DNA of 64,000 nucleotides from positions 13,830,269-13,894,268 of the forward strand of contig NC_092572.1 of assembly GCF_037975245.1 (NCBI RefSeq), written 5' to 3'. Positions 46,058 to 58,600 of the stretch are shown piece after piece. Source of the stretch: Apostichopus japonicus. Lineage: Eukaryota; Echinodermata; Holothuroidea; Aspidochirotida; Stichopodidae. The notes under the pieces are model-generated. The model had not been told where the DNA came from. It was given only the letters and a program-made list of their open reading frames with translations, and did no database searches. The translations under genes were made by a program, and so were the position numbers. Within the stretch, counting starts at the first letter, position 1. Every line of letters starts with the position of its first letter.

Positions 46058-48374
46058 CTTCAGATATACTACAGGGAGGCGCTTGTTGCTTTACATCAGA
46101 AATTTAATGTAACATTGGTACAATTTCTAATTTCAAAGTATTTACAGTCTGTATTTACAAAGCGTTCCAACCCACTAGTTGGTTTGTGAGTTATTACGTA
46201 CTTTTAAACTATTGTAACGAGAGTTGCGAAATATTTAAATGAGCCCGAGACGGTCATGAATTTGGTGACTATTGTTATGCAAATAAGTTGAAAGCTGCGA
46301 CTTTCCCTACTCCTATACTGTTCACTATTAACTCACTGGTAACACATTCTCTTCCACAGATAAACACCAAAACCTACAGTCATTCTCTTTATCGCTAAAG
46401 TTTGCAGCTGTGTTGTGGGGTCGAGTAAAGTTGAGCGTCAAAGCAAACCTCTAGACAGAACGTGAAGACATGCATAGCTCAATAACTATACGATTTACTC
46501 ACTCTGATTAAGAGAACTACAACCATATTGACTTGGCTCTATCGATGATAAGTATTGTCTGTATCTACAAAGTAGAGATGAGTTGTTTAAGCAGTTATGG
46601 CATTGAGCGCCTGAATGGGTAGGGGTAAACGTACACTGACACTTTGACCTATCATAGTGTAACACGCAACATTGGAGGTAAAACAATTGAACGAAATTTA
46701 TTTCAAAAAATTGGCAGAAGTTCACGAAATTTGGCAGCCGTTTATATCTAAACACCTTTACTCTGCCAACATTTCTTAAAGGGAGGCCCTTCCCTAGGAC
46801 ACACATTTGGTAGCGGATCCTTTCGTCCTTCCAAAACTACCTTTCTGGAACACCAGTTTCTTACCTCACCAATATGGAACACAGACCAGCTTTGGACATT
46901 GTTTGCGAAAACCAAATACATTTGGTGGAGAGGTGTCGATAAGAAAAGCTAGACGGTATACTGTACACCAAGATAGCTTTCAATTACCTTCTTCTTCTAT
47001 TGTATTTTAATTATAAGCAGTATGAGAGCAAGTTTATTTGCAATATCAACTTGAGTTCTAACTTTGTATCATCATTTCGTGATCAAGCTGTCGTGTATAT
47101 ATGACAACACTCCATGGATACCGGTCAGTCTGTAGCATGGAACATCATTGTGTTATGGCTGTGCTGCAGGTTACTGTTTAAATTTATTAATACTTAGTCA
47201 CAAGTAAGAAAGTTGCACAATGAAATGTTTTACTACTTCTCGAAAGTTAAAGACTAACTTCATTATCGTTTTCATGATAAAACCTCCTTGTATTAAAGTA
47301 AATGTATAATAGATTCCTGCAGGTTCCTTATATCTTCCTTGTAACCGGTGCGGACAGTATTTTACATCCAGATTCTGTCAACTTAGTGTTTAAACTAATT
47401 CTACTGTACTTCTAGATATGTAAAAATGTGAGACGTAATAAATTTGGTACTAGACAGGATCATGTGTTTGTTATCTCTTTTTCTTTATACAAACTCAAAG
47501 CTTTGGTATATAAGAAATACTTCGGAGAAACATGAAGTTAAAATTCATGGTGACCGATATGTGATTTTATGCATGAGTCTTGCGTACGAATTTACGCGGA
47601 ACAATTGAGCAGACCTGACGATCGAGAGGGTGCGTAAAAGGTGGGGATCATGTCGCACCGGGGCCTGGGACAATACGGGAGACAGGGGTATATGTTAGGA
47701 TGGATCACGTCAGGAATTTTGTTCAACAGAAAACATATTGATACATCTATGAAGTTACTATGAAGTTAGGAAGATATTAATATGTGGGGCGTCGTGACGT
47801 AAGTGCCTAGGAGGCCCGAGCTGACACCAGACAATGAGCGATCATAGACCGTACCCATTCTTTATTGTACGTCAAGTTATTGCATAACTGTTTTTTTAAT
47901 GCATCGCATGCTAACGCAGTGAACATAGTTTTGTTATCCATAATTTTAATATCATGTTATGGATCGAGTCGCTCTGATTCTGCAGCAGATACAGACCAAG
48001 TAACCTACGAAGAATGAAATGTCGCTGTTGGAGATCTTACACATTGAAAGAAAGCTCCGTTTTGCCCAGAAAACTTAAGTTATATAAACATATTTATCGG
48101 ACTAGGGTAGTACCAATGTATAATTCCATCCATTACCCGACATTACCCGCATTATTTCATTGCAATCAATCTGGTTGTTTCCGAATTATGGTTTGTCATG
48201 TTAAAGTCCAACAAAAACAAAGGGAAACAAAATGAGTGTTTCTATTAATTAACAGCTATCACGGTTAAGTAAAAGAAATGCAGCATATGCTGAATCTCTG
48301 GAAAGCTAATTTATAAACAATAAAAAAAATGGAAAAGAACATCAGCAAAATATTACAAGGACAGAAAAGGAAAA
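46058..48374. other. Receptor 3' flank, no further gene supported
   Basis: Includes the presumed 3' untranslated region. The first clear AATAAA I noticed is at 47437-47442, far from the stop, so the true polyadenylation site is uncertain. Short open frames (46495-46806 minus, 46807-47010 plus) show no domain or splice partner. Confidence 0.45.
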
Positions 48375-49112
48375 CAGGCCCGTAGCCAGAATGCCTATTG
48401 GAATAGGCGAGATATTTTCGGGGGGGGGGGGTGCAAGTATGTCTGTGACACTGTTTAAGTGGAGCACCACCATCAGTTGGCGGCTGGGGTACCAAGGAAT
48501 GTTTTAGTAAAAATACCTCCTAGATCGCCGGAAATGTTACTTATATGTAACTATTGAAAGTTGCATCTGAACATCACATTATTTTGAGATCACATGTCTT
48601 TGAACTTACAATTGTTTGGTGTTAAAATAGGAAACTTTGAAGAGGTCAAACAGAACTTTATCCGTCGTTCATACAGATAACTATAAAGACATGGGTAGAA
48701 AAAATAACAGGTGGTCTTTGCTATAGGCCCAAATGCATGATGTAACAGCCATCATTCCTGACAGTTGGCCGGTAGGCCTATATATGCTAGTACTGAGAGC
48801 CACATGAAAATTCGGACTGATTTTTATTTTCGGAGTAACATGCTTAGATGGTAACAAATTGTAGAAGTGTTTTCAATACATTCATTGTCGAAGAGGTAAC
48901 TGAGGTCACCTGAAGTGAGGGGGGGGGGCTGGTGGTGGAGGGAACTTTATGACAATTTTCAAACTGTGTTTTTTTTTGTGTGACTGTTTCTGTATAGTGT
49001 CCCTAAGTATGCCAAGCCAATATATTTTTCATGTCATCAAAAAAGTTTTCTAGGTGGAAGCGCTTCCTTTCCGCTCCTCCGACCCCCCCCCCCCCCCTTC
49101 GCTACGAGCCTG
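48375..49112. mobile_element. Probable hAT-like non-autonomous element, 738 bp
   Basis: Left end CAGGCCCGTAGCCAG; right end, read inward, CAGGCTCGTAGCGAAG: short imperfect terminal inverted repeats. G-run near the left end and C-run near the right end, as in the 10.9-kb MITE. Carries the dispersed module (GTGGAGCACCACCATCAGTT) at 48450. Flanks AAGGAAAA and AAGAAAAG are similar but not an exact 8-bp duplication, so the call rests mainly on the ends. Confidence 0.6.
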
Positions 49113-49600
49113 AAGAAAAGTCGGCTAAGAACGACACCAAATTTGAAAATCCTAGCAGCAGCTATACAGCCGTCATCAGATTAAATTCTGATAGGGCGAC
49201 ATCACCTAAGCTAAATGAACGTGTCTGCATCAAAATGTAAACAACGATCTTCCTTTTACTGTACGTTGCCTGTCGTTATAAAGAGAACTCATTAACAAAT
49301 GAATGTCTAGCACTAACCAACTTAAGAAAGAAGAGTTTTCCCCATTTTCTAGTCTTTTACACGATACTTAATAGCGCACAGATATTATCTTTAATTTAAA
49401 CTTTGTCTTAATGTTCACAATTTTGCACGGAGAAGAGATACTACGTAGTCTGCTGTCCGACAGGTGTATTGAACTTGATGCTCTAGTCAGACTACACTGG
49501 TATAGTGGTAGCTGAGGTGGCAGTTTGCTGTAATCGAACGTAATCACGTTAGTTATACCTACTGTGTTCGAGTAATACTTCATACCTTTCTAGCCAGAAA

Positions 49601-52600
49601 ATGTCTTTCTGGAAAACAGCATGCCTCATCACATTAGCTATTCTCTGTGAGGTAAGTTCAGCATGGTGTGTATTCGTCGATTTTAAAGTGATAAGGTAAT
49701 GTAATTTAATAGTTAGGTTATGCTTGCATTGGCCCACGGAATAAGTGTGCCTCAATTCCACCATGGCTACTGACTATAAACGTTGACTTCGTGTAGGTGA
49801 CTGGTGAGTACTATTGCGGTCTAGGCTTAACGTAAGTAAGGTTTATGCAGTATTTGCGTTAATGAATGAATTTTTGAACTATCGTAAGTTAAATGTGCCT
49901 GATGTAAAGCTTATTCAGCTGACCTTCGAGTGGTAACGTACTTGTTATCAAGCCGGAATCCATGGGATATGGCGGCGTACGCATTCCTGGCCTCCTACAC
50001 CCCCCCCCCCCCCCCACACACACACAAAAGGTATAGTGTAGTTGTTATCCCAGCATTGCATGTATACCTAATTAACAGTATGCCATAATGTATCATTTCA
50101 TGTCTATGTTGTTTTTCTTCTTTGGAGAACCCAAAGTAAAAGAGATCTATTTCTTTGGGAGGACTCAATAACCACCTACACGACAGTCACCTTCAATGAC
50201 CTCGCAGTCCCCCCTTCAAGTGCATACAAAGTTTTATGGTTTGGTAAAATCTTTTTCAGTTTGTTTGGATATGCTCTTTGGCCTTTTAACAGTACAAAAC
50301 ACTAACATAGCATTGCTGCATCGTAACACTTATCCCATTGCAATATTTAACTGTTGAGATGTGATGCATAGACAAATCCTTTCCTCCATATCGCTCGATG
50401 AGTGTCTTGACTTAGCCAATAGTTAACACGTTAGGCTTATAGGGCCTAAGCTATGCATAGGAACCACTCTGACTGTAAACCACTCTTTCATGTCCATGGG
50501 CGCAGATCCTGGTGGGGACAGCAGGACGTGTCCCCACCAACTTTTGCAGTGGTGGGGACATGATATACCGTGTCCCCACCAATTTGTCTTGACCTGCAAA
50601 CGCTGCATTTCAAATTCCCCTGTATTGAACTTTGGCGCAGTTTGATCCAGCATTGTGCAAATGACATGCAGCAGTTCTCATATATAAATCCACAGTTGTT
50701 AAATATATGACGGAAATTGCATTTGCAGTGCTCAGTCTATAATTGTTTTCTGGGAGTGGACCCCAGAGCCATGGTATACAAAAGTCTACTTGGATTATTT
50801 GTCCCCTGATTTTTTTTCTGCAGACGCCCAAGTATTTTCCCAAATTAACTTTATAAGCCATGAGATCTAAAATTTAAGGACCTTTGGGAGCATCTTTGGG
50901 TCTGGGAAGTGCTATTTCCGGCGATCTGGGAGGTATATTTGCCAATTTTTTTTGTCTACGCTATCGCGAACCCATTGTCGTGCTCCGCTTAAAAAGTATC
51001 AGAGAACAGACATGCATCCCCACCATTATTCAAGACTGATCTGCGCCCATGTTCATGTCAGCCCCTATCCATACCACTTATTTAGAATAAAATAGATAAA
51101 TGCAGAAAATTTTAAGAATGTTTTCAAAATACCAGACAGTAGCAAATAAAGGTCTAAGTGTAGACTAGCCCTAATTAAAATTGGTTTGATGTTATTATTA
51201 TGATTATCTCTCATACACCTTTATGCTACTGTAGGCCTACTTTATGTTCCTCATGTGGGCCACAAATATTTTGAAGTTAATAGAATCATTCATTAATATC
51301 GAAAGAAAACTTAGCTAGTTTAGGTGAATATATCTAAGTTAGATAATAAACAAAACAAAAACAACATATGTGGTAGGCTAGTTGGGAGGTTTGTTAAGTT
51401 GACTGGAAACCAAACAATGCTGCAGTTTACATTTCTGCTTTAATAAATGTTATAATCTCAGTCACAATGTCAGGAGACTACTCAGTCGAGTGTGTTATAC
51501 AGTATATAGTGTCATGAATATACATATTAAGTAGTGTTGTAGGGTCTGTAATCAAGAGATAAATTAACTGTAAGAATACATCCTAACATTCCAACAGCAG
51601 CCTCGTAAATACTTGATTCATATTTCTGCATATTGCTACATGTATCTTTAAAGAGGCCATGACACGAAAAATCCAACTCATCGAAAGTAACTTCCTCTGA
51701 ATCTATGAGAAAATCTATGTTCAAAACTATCCTCAACACCTTGAAAACCTCAAGGACTAATTAGTAATTAACGTTTTAATATTCGCATCCGAAAATAGAT
51801 ATCTGAGAATGCGATTTCACAACAAGACAATGATGACGTCATGTTAGGAACACACGTGCAAAGCTCAGGCATGTATCGGATGCGCGACGATCATACCGTT
51901 CCATATACAGTACACGCACATTTACACTGAGAGAACAACCACTGTATTACGCTATATCGTTAGAAATTTCAAGTTTGTTTAACAACTGTTGTAAAATATC
52001 CGAGAGAAATGCCGGTCCGTTGTGTTGTTGGGGCTGCATAAATATCATTACCCATGCAATTAGCCTTCATCCATGGCTGAAGGACGAAAAAAAACACGGC
52101 GATTATGACCAAGTTAGTGCACAACACCAGCGCCGATTTCACTGGGCCTAGCCAGTATGCAGCTCCGAATGAAGCGAACACTTCACGGAAGCATACTACG
52201 ATCCCTCCTTTTTGTTATGAAATAAAACAAATGGACTTTAACGGTTCGACATAAAAGAGTCATTCTTCTGTCAAGTAATCCACAAAAAACTACTCTGAAG
52301 ACCAGAACGGGGAACAGGAAACCTCCAATGGGGCAAGTGGCGATCCTTAGGAGGTAGCGCGCCGAGCACTAGTAGTACTATAGTATTAGCGTTACTACAC
52401 TGAAGTCGCAATAGACGAAGAGATTTTACTGTATCATCAAAATTAACACCCCCTTCATTGCTCTATTGTATACTAATAAGCTATGAGGTTAGCTTCAGAA
52501 GCGATGGGTTACATCTTCTTGTGAACAAATCTCAGTGCCCCAATTTATTTCTGGAATATGCTGGATCAGTTAATTATAGCAATAATTTCTTATTCCTATT

Positions 52601-55600
52601 CCAGGAAAACCATTTATTATGTTGTGGAGGGAGTGGGGGTAATGGGGATGGGTCAAAATAGGTAGGTAAAAAGATTTTATTCCAAAGGTTGTTTAATTAA
52701 ATCTCAAAGCGATTTATTTTAAAGTCACAGAGCCAAAAATTCACACAACATAGTTCAAGTGTTAAATCATTGAACAAAATTTATTCAATATCAGTTCTAG
52801 ACAGTCATTCTGGACAATCTGAACTAACATTAACAACAATCATTGTATTATATGACATAAAAGTAAAACTGTACTTTCCATAAACATTATCATTCTTAAA
52901 TTACACTAATGTAATTTGTGACATCAAAGGAGGTTAAAAGAAAACAACTTACATGAATTTTTTTGCTTTAAGCCTACAAAGCAGTTGCATGTCCATCGCT
53001 ATCAATCGTTGTTGTGACAAATTAATTAGAATAATCCAGAAGCAAATACAATACAGGGTTATTTAAACCAAGAAACACTGCACGACGCAACTCATATGCA
53101 AAAATGTTACCCACGCAGGACGACATGTACAACACTGATGGGCAATGTGAAACACAGCATCACACGCATTAAAACAATCGAAGACCATTAACAGGGTGTA
53201 CTGCTGAGTTTTTGAAGAAAGACTACAAAACAAACCAACTGCTGCTGAAGAAACAGTCTAAACATTCAAGAGTTCTGCTGCCTCCATTGGTCTTTATGAT
53301 GACTTTTCTGTCAAATATCATTGGTGATATGGATATTTTGGCTTCCAGATTAAAGGTACGAATCAACAAGGTAAATGCCCCTAAAAAGATCAATGCCCGT
53401 TCCCTTATGCACATATTATATGACATCACGGTCACACCAATACTTGTGTCTAAATGCTTCAAATCATGCCTTTTCTTTTATTGTTGATGTTGGGTCTGGA
53501 AAATAACCTTTTCATCCTGAATTAAAAGTCTTGAATTTCAATATATCAACACTGAGGGAACCCTGACGGATTGATAATCCAACACAATCGTAGTTTAGAA
53601 AGGCTTCCTATACAATGAGTTTTCTCCTGGCAACTTGAATCCAGTGTAATGACCATTGGCTGGAAAATCATGCATGCACCCGCCATATTGTTTTCAGTTT
53701 CGGCAATATGGTGACTGCATACTTTTCCAATGCAACATGTTCCATGCCTACCTTTCCAGAGTCACTTCAAGGGAAAAAGGATGAATTAATTCCACGTATT
53801 CATCATACTAAGACAGTTTTAAAGATTGGATGTGAATTGGATAAAGTTTCCTTTCTAGAAGGACTTCACAACATGTACATTATATACTGTATTAATTGTC
53901 AGTCTTAGACAAATAAGTTCTGTCTTGACTGCAATTCAGTGGCAAGGAAGGTTGTGATTGCTGTCATCTAGATGCTCTAGATGCTCTGTCATACTCTTCA
54001 CCCATACCTCTCTGCCTTAAACCTGCTCCCTTTCCCCTCTCATATTCTTTTCTCATCCTCTGATACACTACAGTAGGAGCACACCCAAACTGAGGCATAA
54101 AACAGTTACCTGTTGTTGTATGCAGATACCTCTAGGTGCAAATTATGACTCAAATTACAGTACTTATTTAAGTCATTCTCCTCTTTCCTCATCTGACTGT
54201 CATAGATGGCACTTGTAACCAAAGCCAAATATGCTTGCTTTGTTCTTATCTCTAGTGTACTGCACCTATAGTATCAGACCAATAAATGACTGTACCTACA
54301 CTCAAACTACATTACTAACTTTATATGTTCCCTTTATATCTCCCCCCCCCCCTCTTCCCCTCCTTCTTCCCCTCCTTCCTCCCCCAATTTCCTCTTTCCC
54401 TCTTGCAAGATTGTATCCCACCACTTTTTCCATATATTTCCACATCCTCATACCATCCTTGCATCGTCCCGTCATTTGTTAGACTCGGTTCTAGTGTTGC
54501 ACACATTATCCTAGTCTAGTCTTTGAACTTCCCAATTGCTAACATATATATACCCGTGGACATAAAAAAAAAATAAAACTCCAAAAATCCTGCAATTTGT
54601 TCAGATTCACTGCAGATAATAAACTACACAGTGATGTGAAACTATACACTGTACAATAATCAATATAGACTCTCACCCCTATTGTAGTTGCTCATCACTC
54701 TGTAGTAGCTTCCACATCAGCTCTATGTACGTGTAAGCAAAGTATAGTTGATGCAATACCACCACCAACAGGTGTTATAACACTTTCAGGGTAAGTAGGA
54801 GCAGGTGTTTGCCAGTCAGAGGGAAGCTGGCCAGGCTGACTCAGTAAATAAATCAATGCAGTTGTGTAGTAAAACTCCATTAAATAGTAATGGACATATT
54901 TTTCAATATCAGGTTAGAAATTGTGTAGGTGAATCATTAACAGTATTATATATGAGAATGATGAACATATTAATGTCTGAGAGGATGTAAGATCTAAGTA
55001 CTGTATGCTACATACTGTTCAACACTGTTTATGAAGCAACAGAAATACAATAGAGTTTGCAGACCAGCCTATTCATTGCTTAATTTAGTTTCTTGCAACC
55101 ATGGCTGTGACTTAGTTTGCACTGACCTCTTTTTTTTCTTCTGTTTTTTCCTTTTTCCATGTTTTTTGTAATCTTGAGAGGGAAGCTTTCTTCCATTAGA
55201 GGTGCCTACTGTATAAGTAATACATGAGAACATGAGACAGGGTGTGGCGATCATTTGGGTCGGGTACTTTAACAGTTAAGACTCATGTTTATCAGAATAA
55301 ATTTGCTACTGTACTATTACTTCCGTATTTGTCATGCAAATTAATTGCTGACTGGTTTATAAATTCCAAGAGTAAAATTTCTACAGTGAAAGTTGTACTG
55401 GTAAATTTTGGGACGATGATTGAGGAAGGGGGATTGCAGTTGGGAAGGTCCCAGGTGGCTGGAGAAATTACACAATTATGCCGACAGCCCTGCCTCAAAT
55501 CTCTGTGGTTAAAGAGGAAATGAAGCATGCATCTACTTGAAATATTGGTTGTTGGATTCTGTTCATCACCGTTCATATTTAACTGTACTTCTACCATGCT

Positions 55601-58600
55601 ATGGAGTTTGAACGTTCAACCTTCCTCTCGTTCAGTTGGGTCCCTTTGATTGAAGTGTATGCATACCATACCCATATTGACTGTTCAGATTTTAGATGTA
55701 GGCCTACAGTTCTGTGTATAGAGACCATATAGTACTATATATGTCATGGATCAGCAATATGCTACTTTATGAGTCTACATTGAAACAAGAAAAAAGTAAG
55801 GCATGCATGTCTCTATGAGTACTGTACATATCTAGAATACACTGACCTATCTTTTCTTTGCACATGTTCAACCCTAAAAAGTTGCAATGGAAGATTGCTT
55901 TCTCTATATAAACTTGATACAGTATATCAATTGTCAAATTATTTTCCAGGTGCAGGTGTTAGCTAGACCCAACTTACAAGATGAAGTGGAGGGTTCTGGC
56001 AATGAGGTACCAGTCACAGCACCACCACCACCAAAGAAGATGGAAGAAGTAGCAGAAGGGGGTGTGCAGACCACATCACTTCCACAAGAGGAAAAGGTCC
56101 CAGCACCAGCAGCAGCAGAAGAAGGAGACATCCTAGATGTAATCCGATCTGTATCCCTCCAGTACCCCCCTGGGTTATATGCTCCTCCTTTCTATGTTCC
56201 TTTATCCTATGCCTGTCTTCCAGGGGATGTTATAGTTCTAGAAGTCATAATTGACACAGATCTTGCCAAAAAGCTCAGAGTGTTCTCCAAGACTAAATAC
56301 TGCCAAGTGGCAGATAGCAGGTTAACCTACGAACACCTGGACCTGCCAGAGATGGTGACGTACCGACCGGACGCACTGAACAGACACAGCGTGAACATTT
56401 ACAACGCCGTTGTGTCCGTTTGGATTGTCAGCGAGATCGAATACCACTCGCAGAGGAACTTCAAGGAGATGAAGAAGTTTGCTCTCGTCAGCCAGGAATA
56501 TCCGTTAGAGTTTAAACAACCCTTTGCGAGACCGAGACGCAAAGATTTACAGATCTCCAGGTCGTGTCTGAGCTGGGAGGCAGATATGCTGCTCTTCATT
56601 AGTGTGGACTCCTCCTTGCAATGTATTCCAGAGATGGGTAAGAAACTGTTAAATTGTCACAGTTCAAGAGGGTAACGTAGGGAAATCCCAATTCAGAGGA
56701 GAATGGAACAAGTGCTATGGCAGAGTGGATGAAAGGGGTAGAATTAGAAGCAATGAAACCTAGAATGTGGGAGGTCATGGGTTCAATCCTTTTGTGTTTG
56801 GATAAAGTATGATGAGATTTGTCATCCAGGAGAAATCCACAGTTCTCTAATCTGAAAAAAATCCTGTAAAATTGTTGAAATTCCAAAATCATCTAAGACA
56901 TTAAATTGGATAGTCACTTGAAGCATAGTGTAAGTCATGATGCAGCTGCATAGCATCATGAAATAACGGCCTTCCAGGCTGATATTACATTACAGACCGC
57001 AGGGAAAAAGGTTGAAAATTATAAAACCAAAGACCTTCTTATCAATTGATGCTGATTTTGTCCCCACATAAATGGAATTTTGCAGCAAAGCTGTATTTGA
57101 AGTATCTGCCATTCGAAAACCTTTCCATTGAATTACTACGTCAGACATACTACATACTGTACTGTACCTGTGTGTACTGTGCAGCTATTATATACTCTAT
57201 ACTGTACCGTGTAAAGTAGGTTATACTCTAAACTGTACTGTGTAACAAAGCTATACCCTATACTGTACTAATGATTTTAAATGAAATATATCATATGTAT
57301 GAAGATCTGAGGGAAAACTGTAACATCCACAGTTATGTACTGTTCATGTAGACATACACAAACACATAACTTGTGCTTAATGGTGAAACTCTGTACTAAA
57401 CTTTAACACTAAAATTACTCAGGGGCATACACTCTGTACTAAACTTTAATACTAAAATTACTCAGGGGCATTATATGTTGCCTGTACAGCTACAGTACAT
57501 CGCTTAATTATACAGTCCATAAAATGCAGACTCTGATATTTTCTGTATCTTTCCGATTTATAAACCAAGTGTCGTTTTCATAAATACGCTGTGTTGTCAG
57601 CAGCTGTGTGAAAGGAAAAGATTTGTTTTTGCGTGCACATGTTGTGTGTAACTTGATCTGTGTATAACTTTATTAAGGCTGGTACGACTTGACAGTGTGT
57701 ATGCTAGTATACTCTACATATCGGTTCATAGCATACTGTGTGTATCAATTTCAATTTTGTTGAGTTCAGTGATCATATATCTATATATTTCCTTCAAGTT
57801 AAGTAGTTCACACTTGGCAAAAGGACTCAATGGGTTTGAAGTGCTGCAGTTAATACTGATCAGTCTGTATTTGAGTTACTTAATACAGTACTGAGTTACT
57901 AGATTGTAATATTTACAGAACAGGTATCTGTATTGGTTGAAAATTGGAAAATTCCAAATAATTACAACATATGTGAGAAATAATTTCTGGAAAGTTAGAT
58001 CGGGGGTCCAGGGACACAATTATACTGTTGGACAGTCTATCCACTGTGGAGAAAGCTGAATGAATTATGTATCAGGCAAGCCATATAGTCACCATCCAGC
58101 CACATATACGTCCTTCAAGATTTCATGCTTTCCTTAAAGGAATTGTCTGGTGGAAGATTTTGATACATTGTACTCATAGTTCTTATTTTTCTCTTTCTAA
58201 CCATGGATGTGAAACTTGTCCACATTTGTCATTTTCTTCTTGTAGAAATCTGCTTTTCTAATTCACCAGTTTCCCACCAAAAGCACTAATTGTCAAATGC
58301 ATCAATTTGGTGAATGATGCAATGCAAGCAAATAGGCAAATTGAGCGACTTGGAAGTTAGCCCTCCCATTTCCTCAGCAAATACACTCTCGCATGTACAC
58401 GCACAGGTGATTGCCTATTATATATTAAGTACACATTGCGAATGTACGTACGTCCTACCATGCCCAGTTGGTACGTACGTAGCATTGCACATAATACACT
58501 CTCACACTCAAATCACAGTTCATAAACCATTTATTTTTTAGATATGTAAAAAGGAAACCAACTAGAATGCTCTTGAATAAAATCAAATCTCAATGCTGAA

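Noticed and set aside
53212-53487. Overlapping 91- and 79-codon frames on both strands
   Set aside because: Hydrophobic stretches only, no family, inside a large AT-rich intron.
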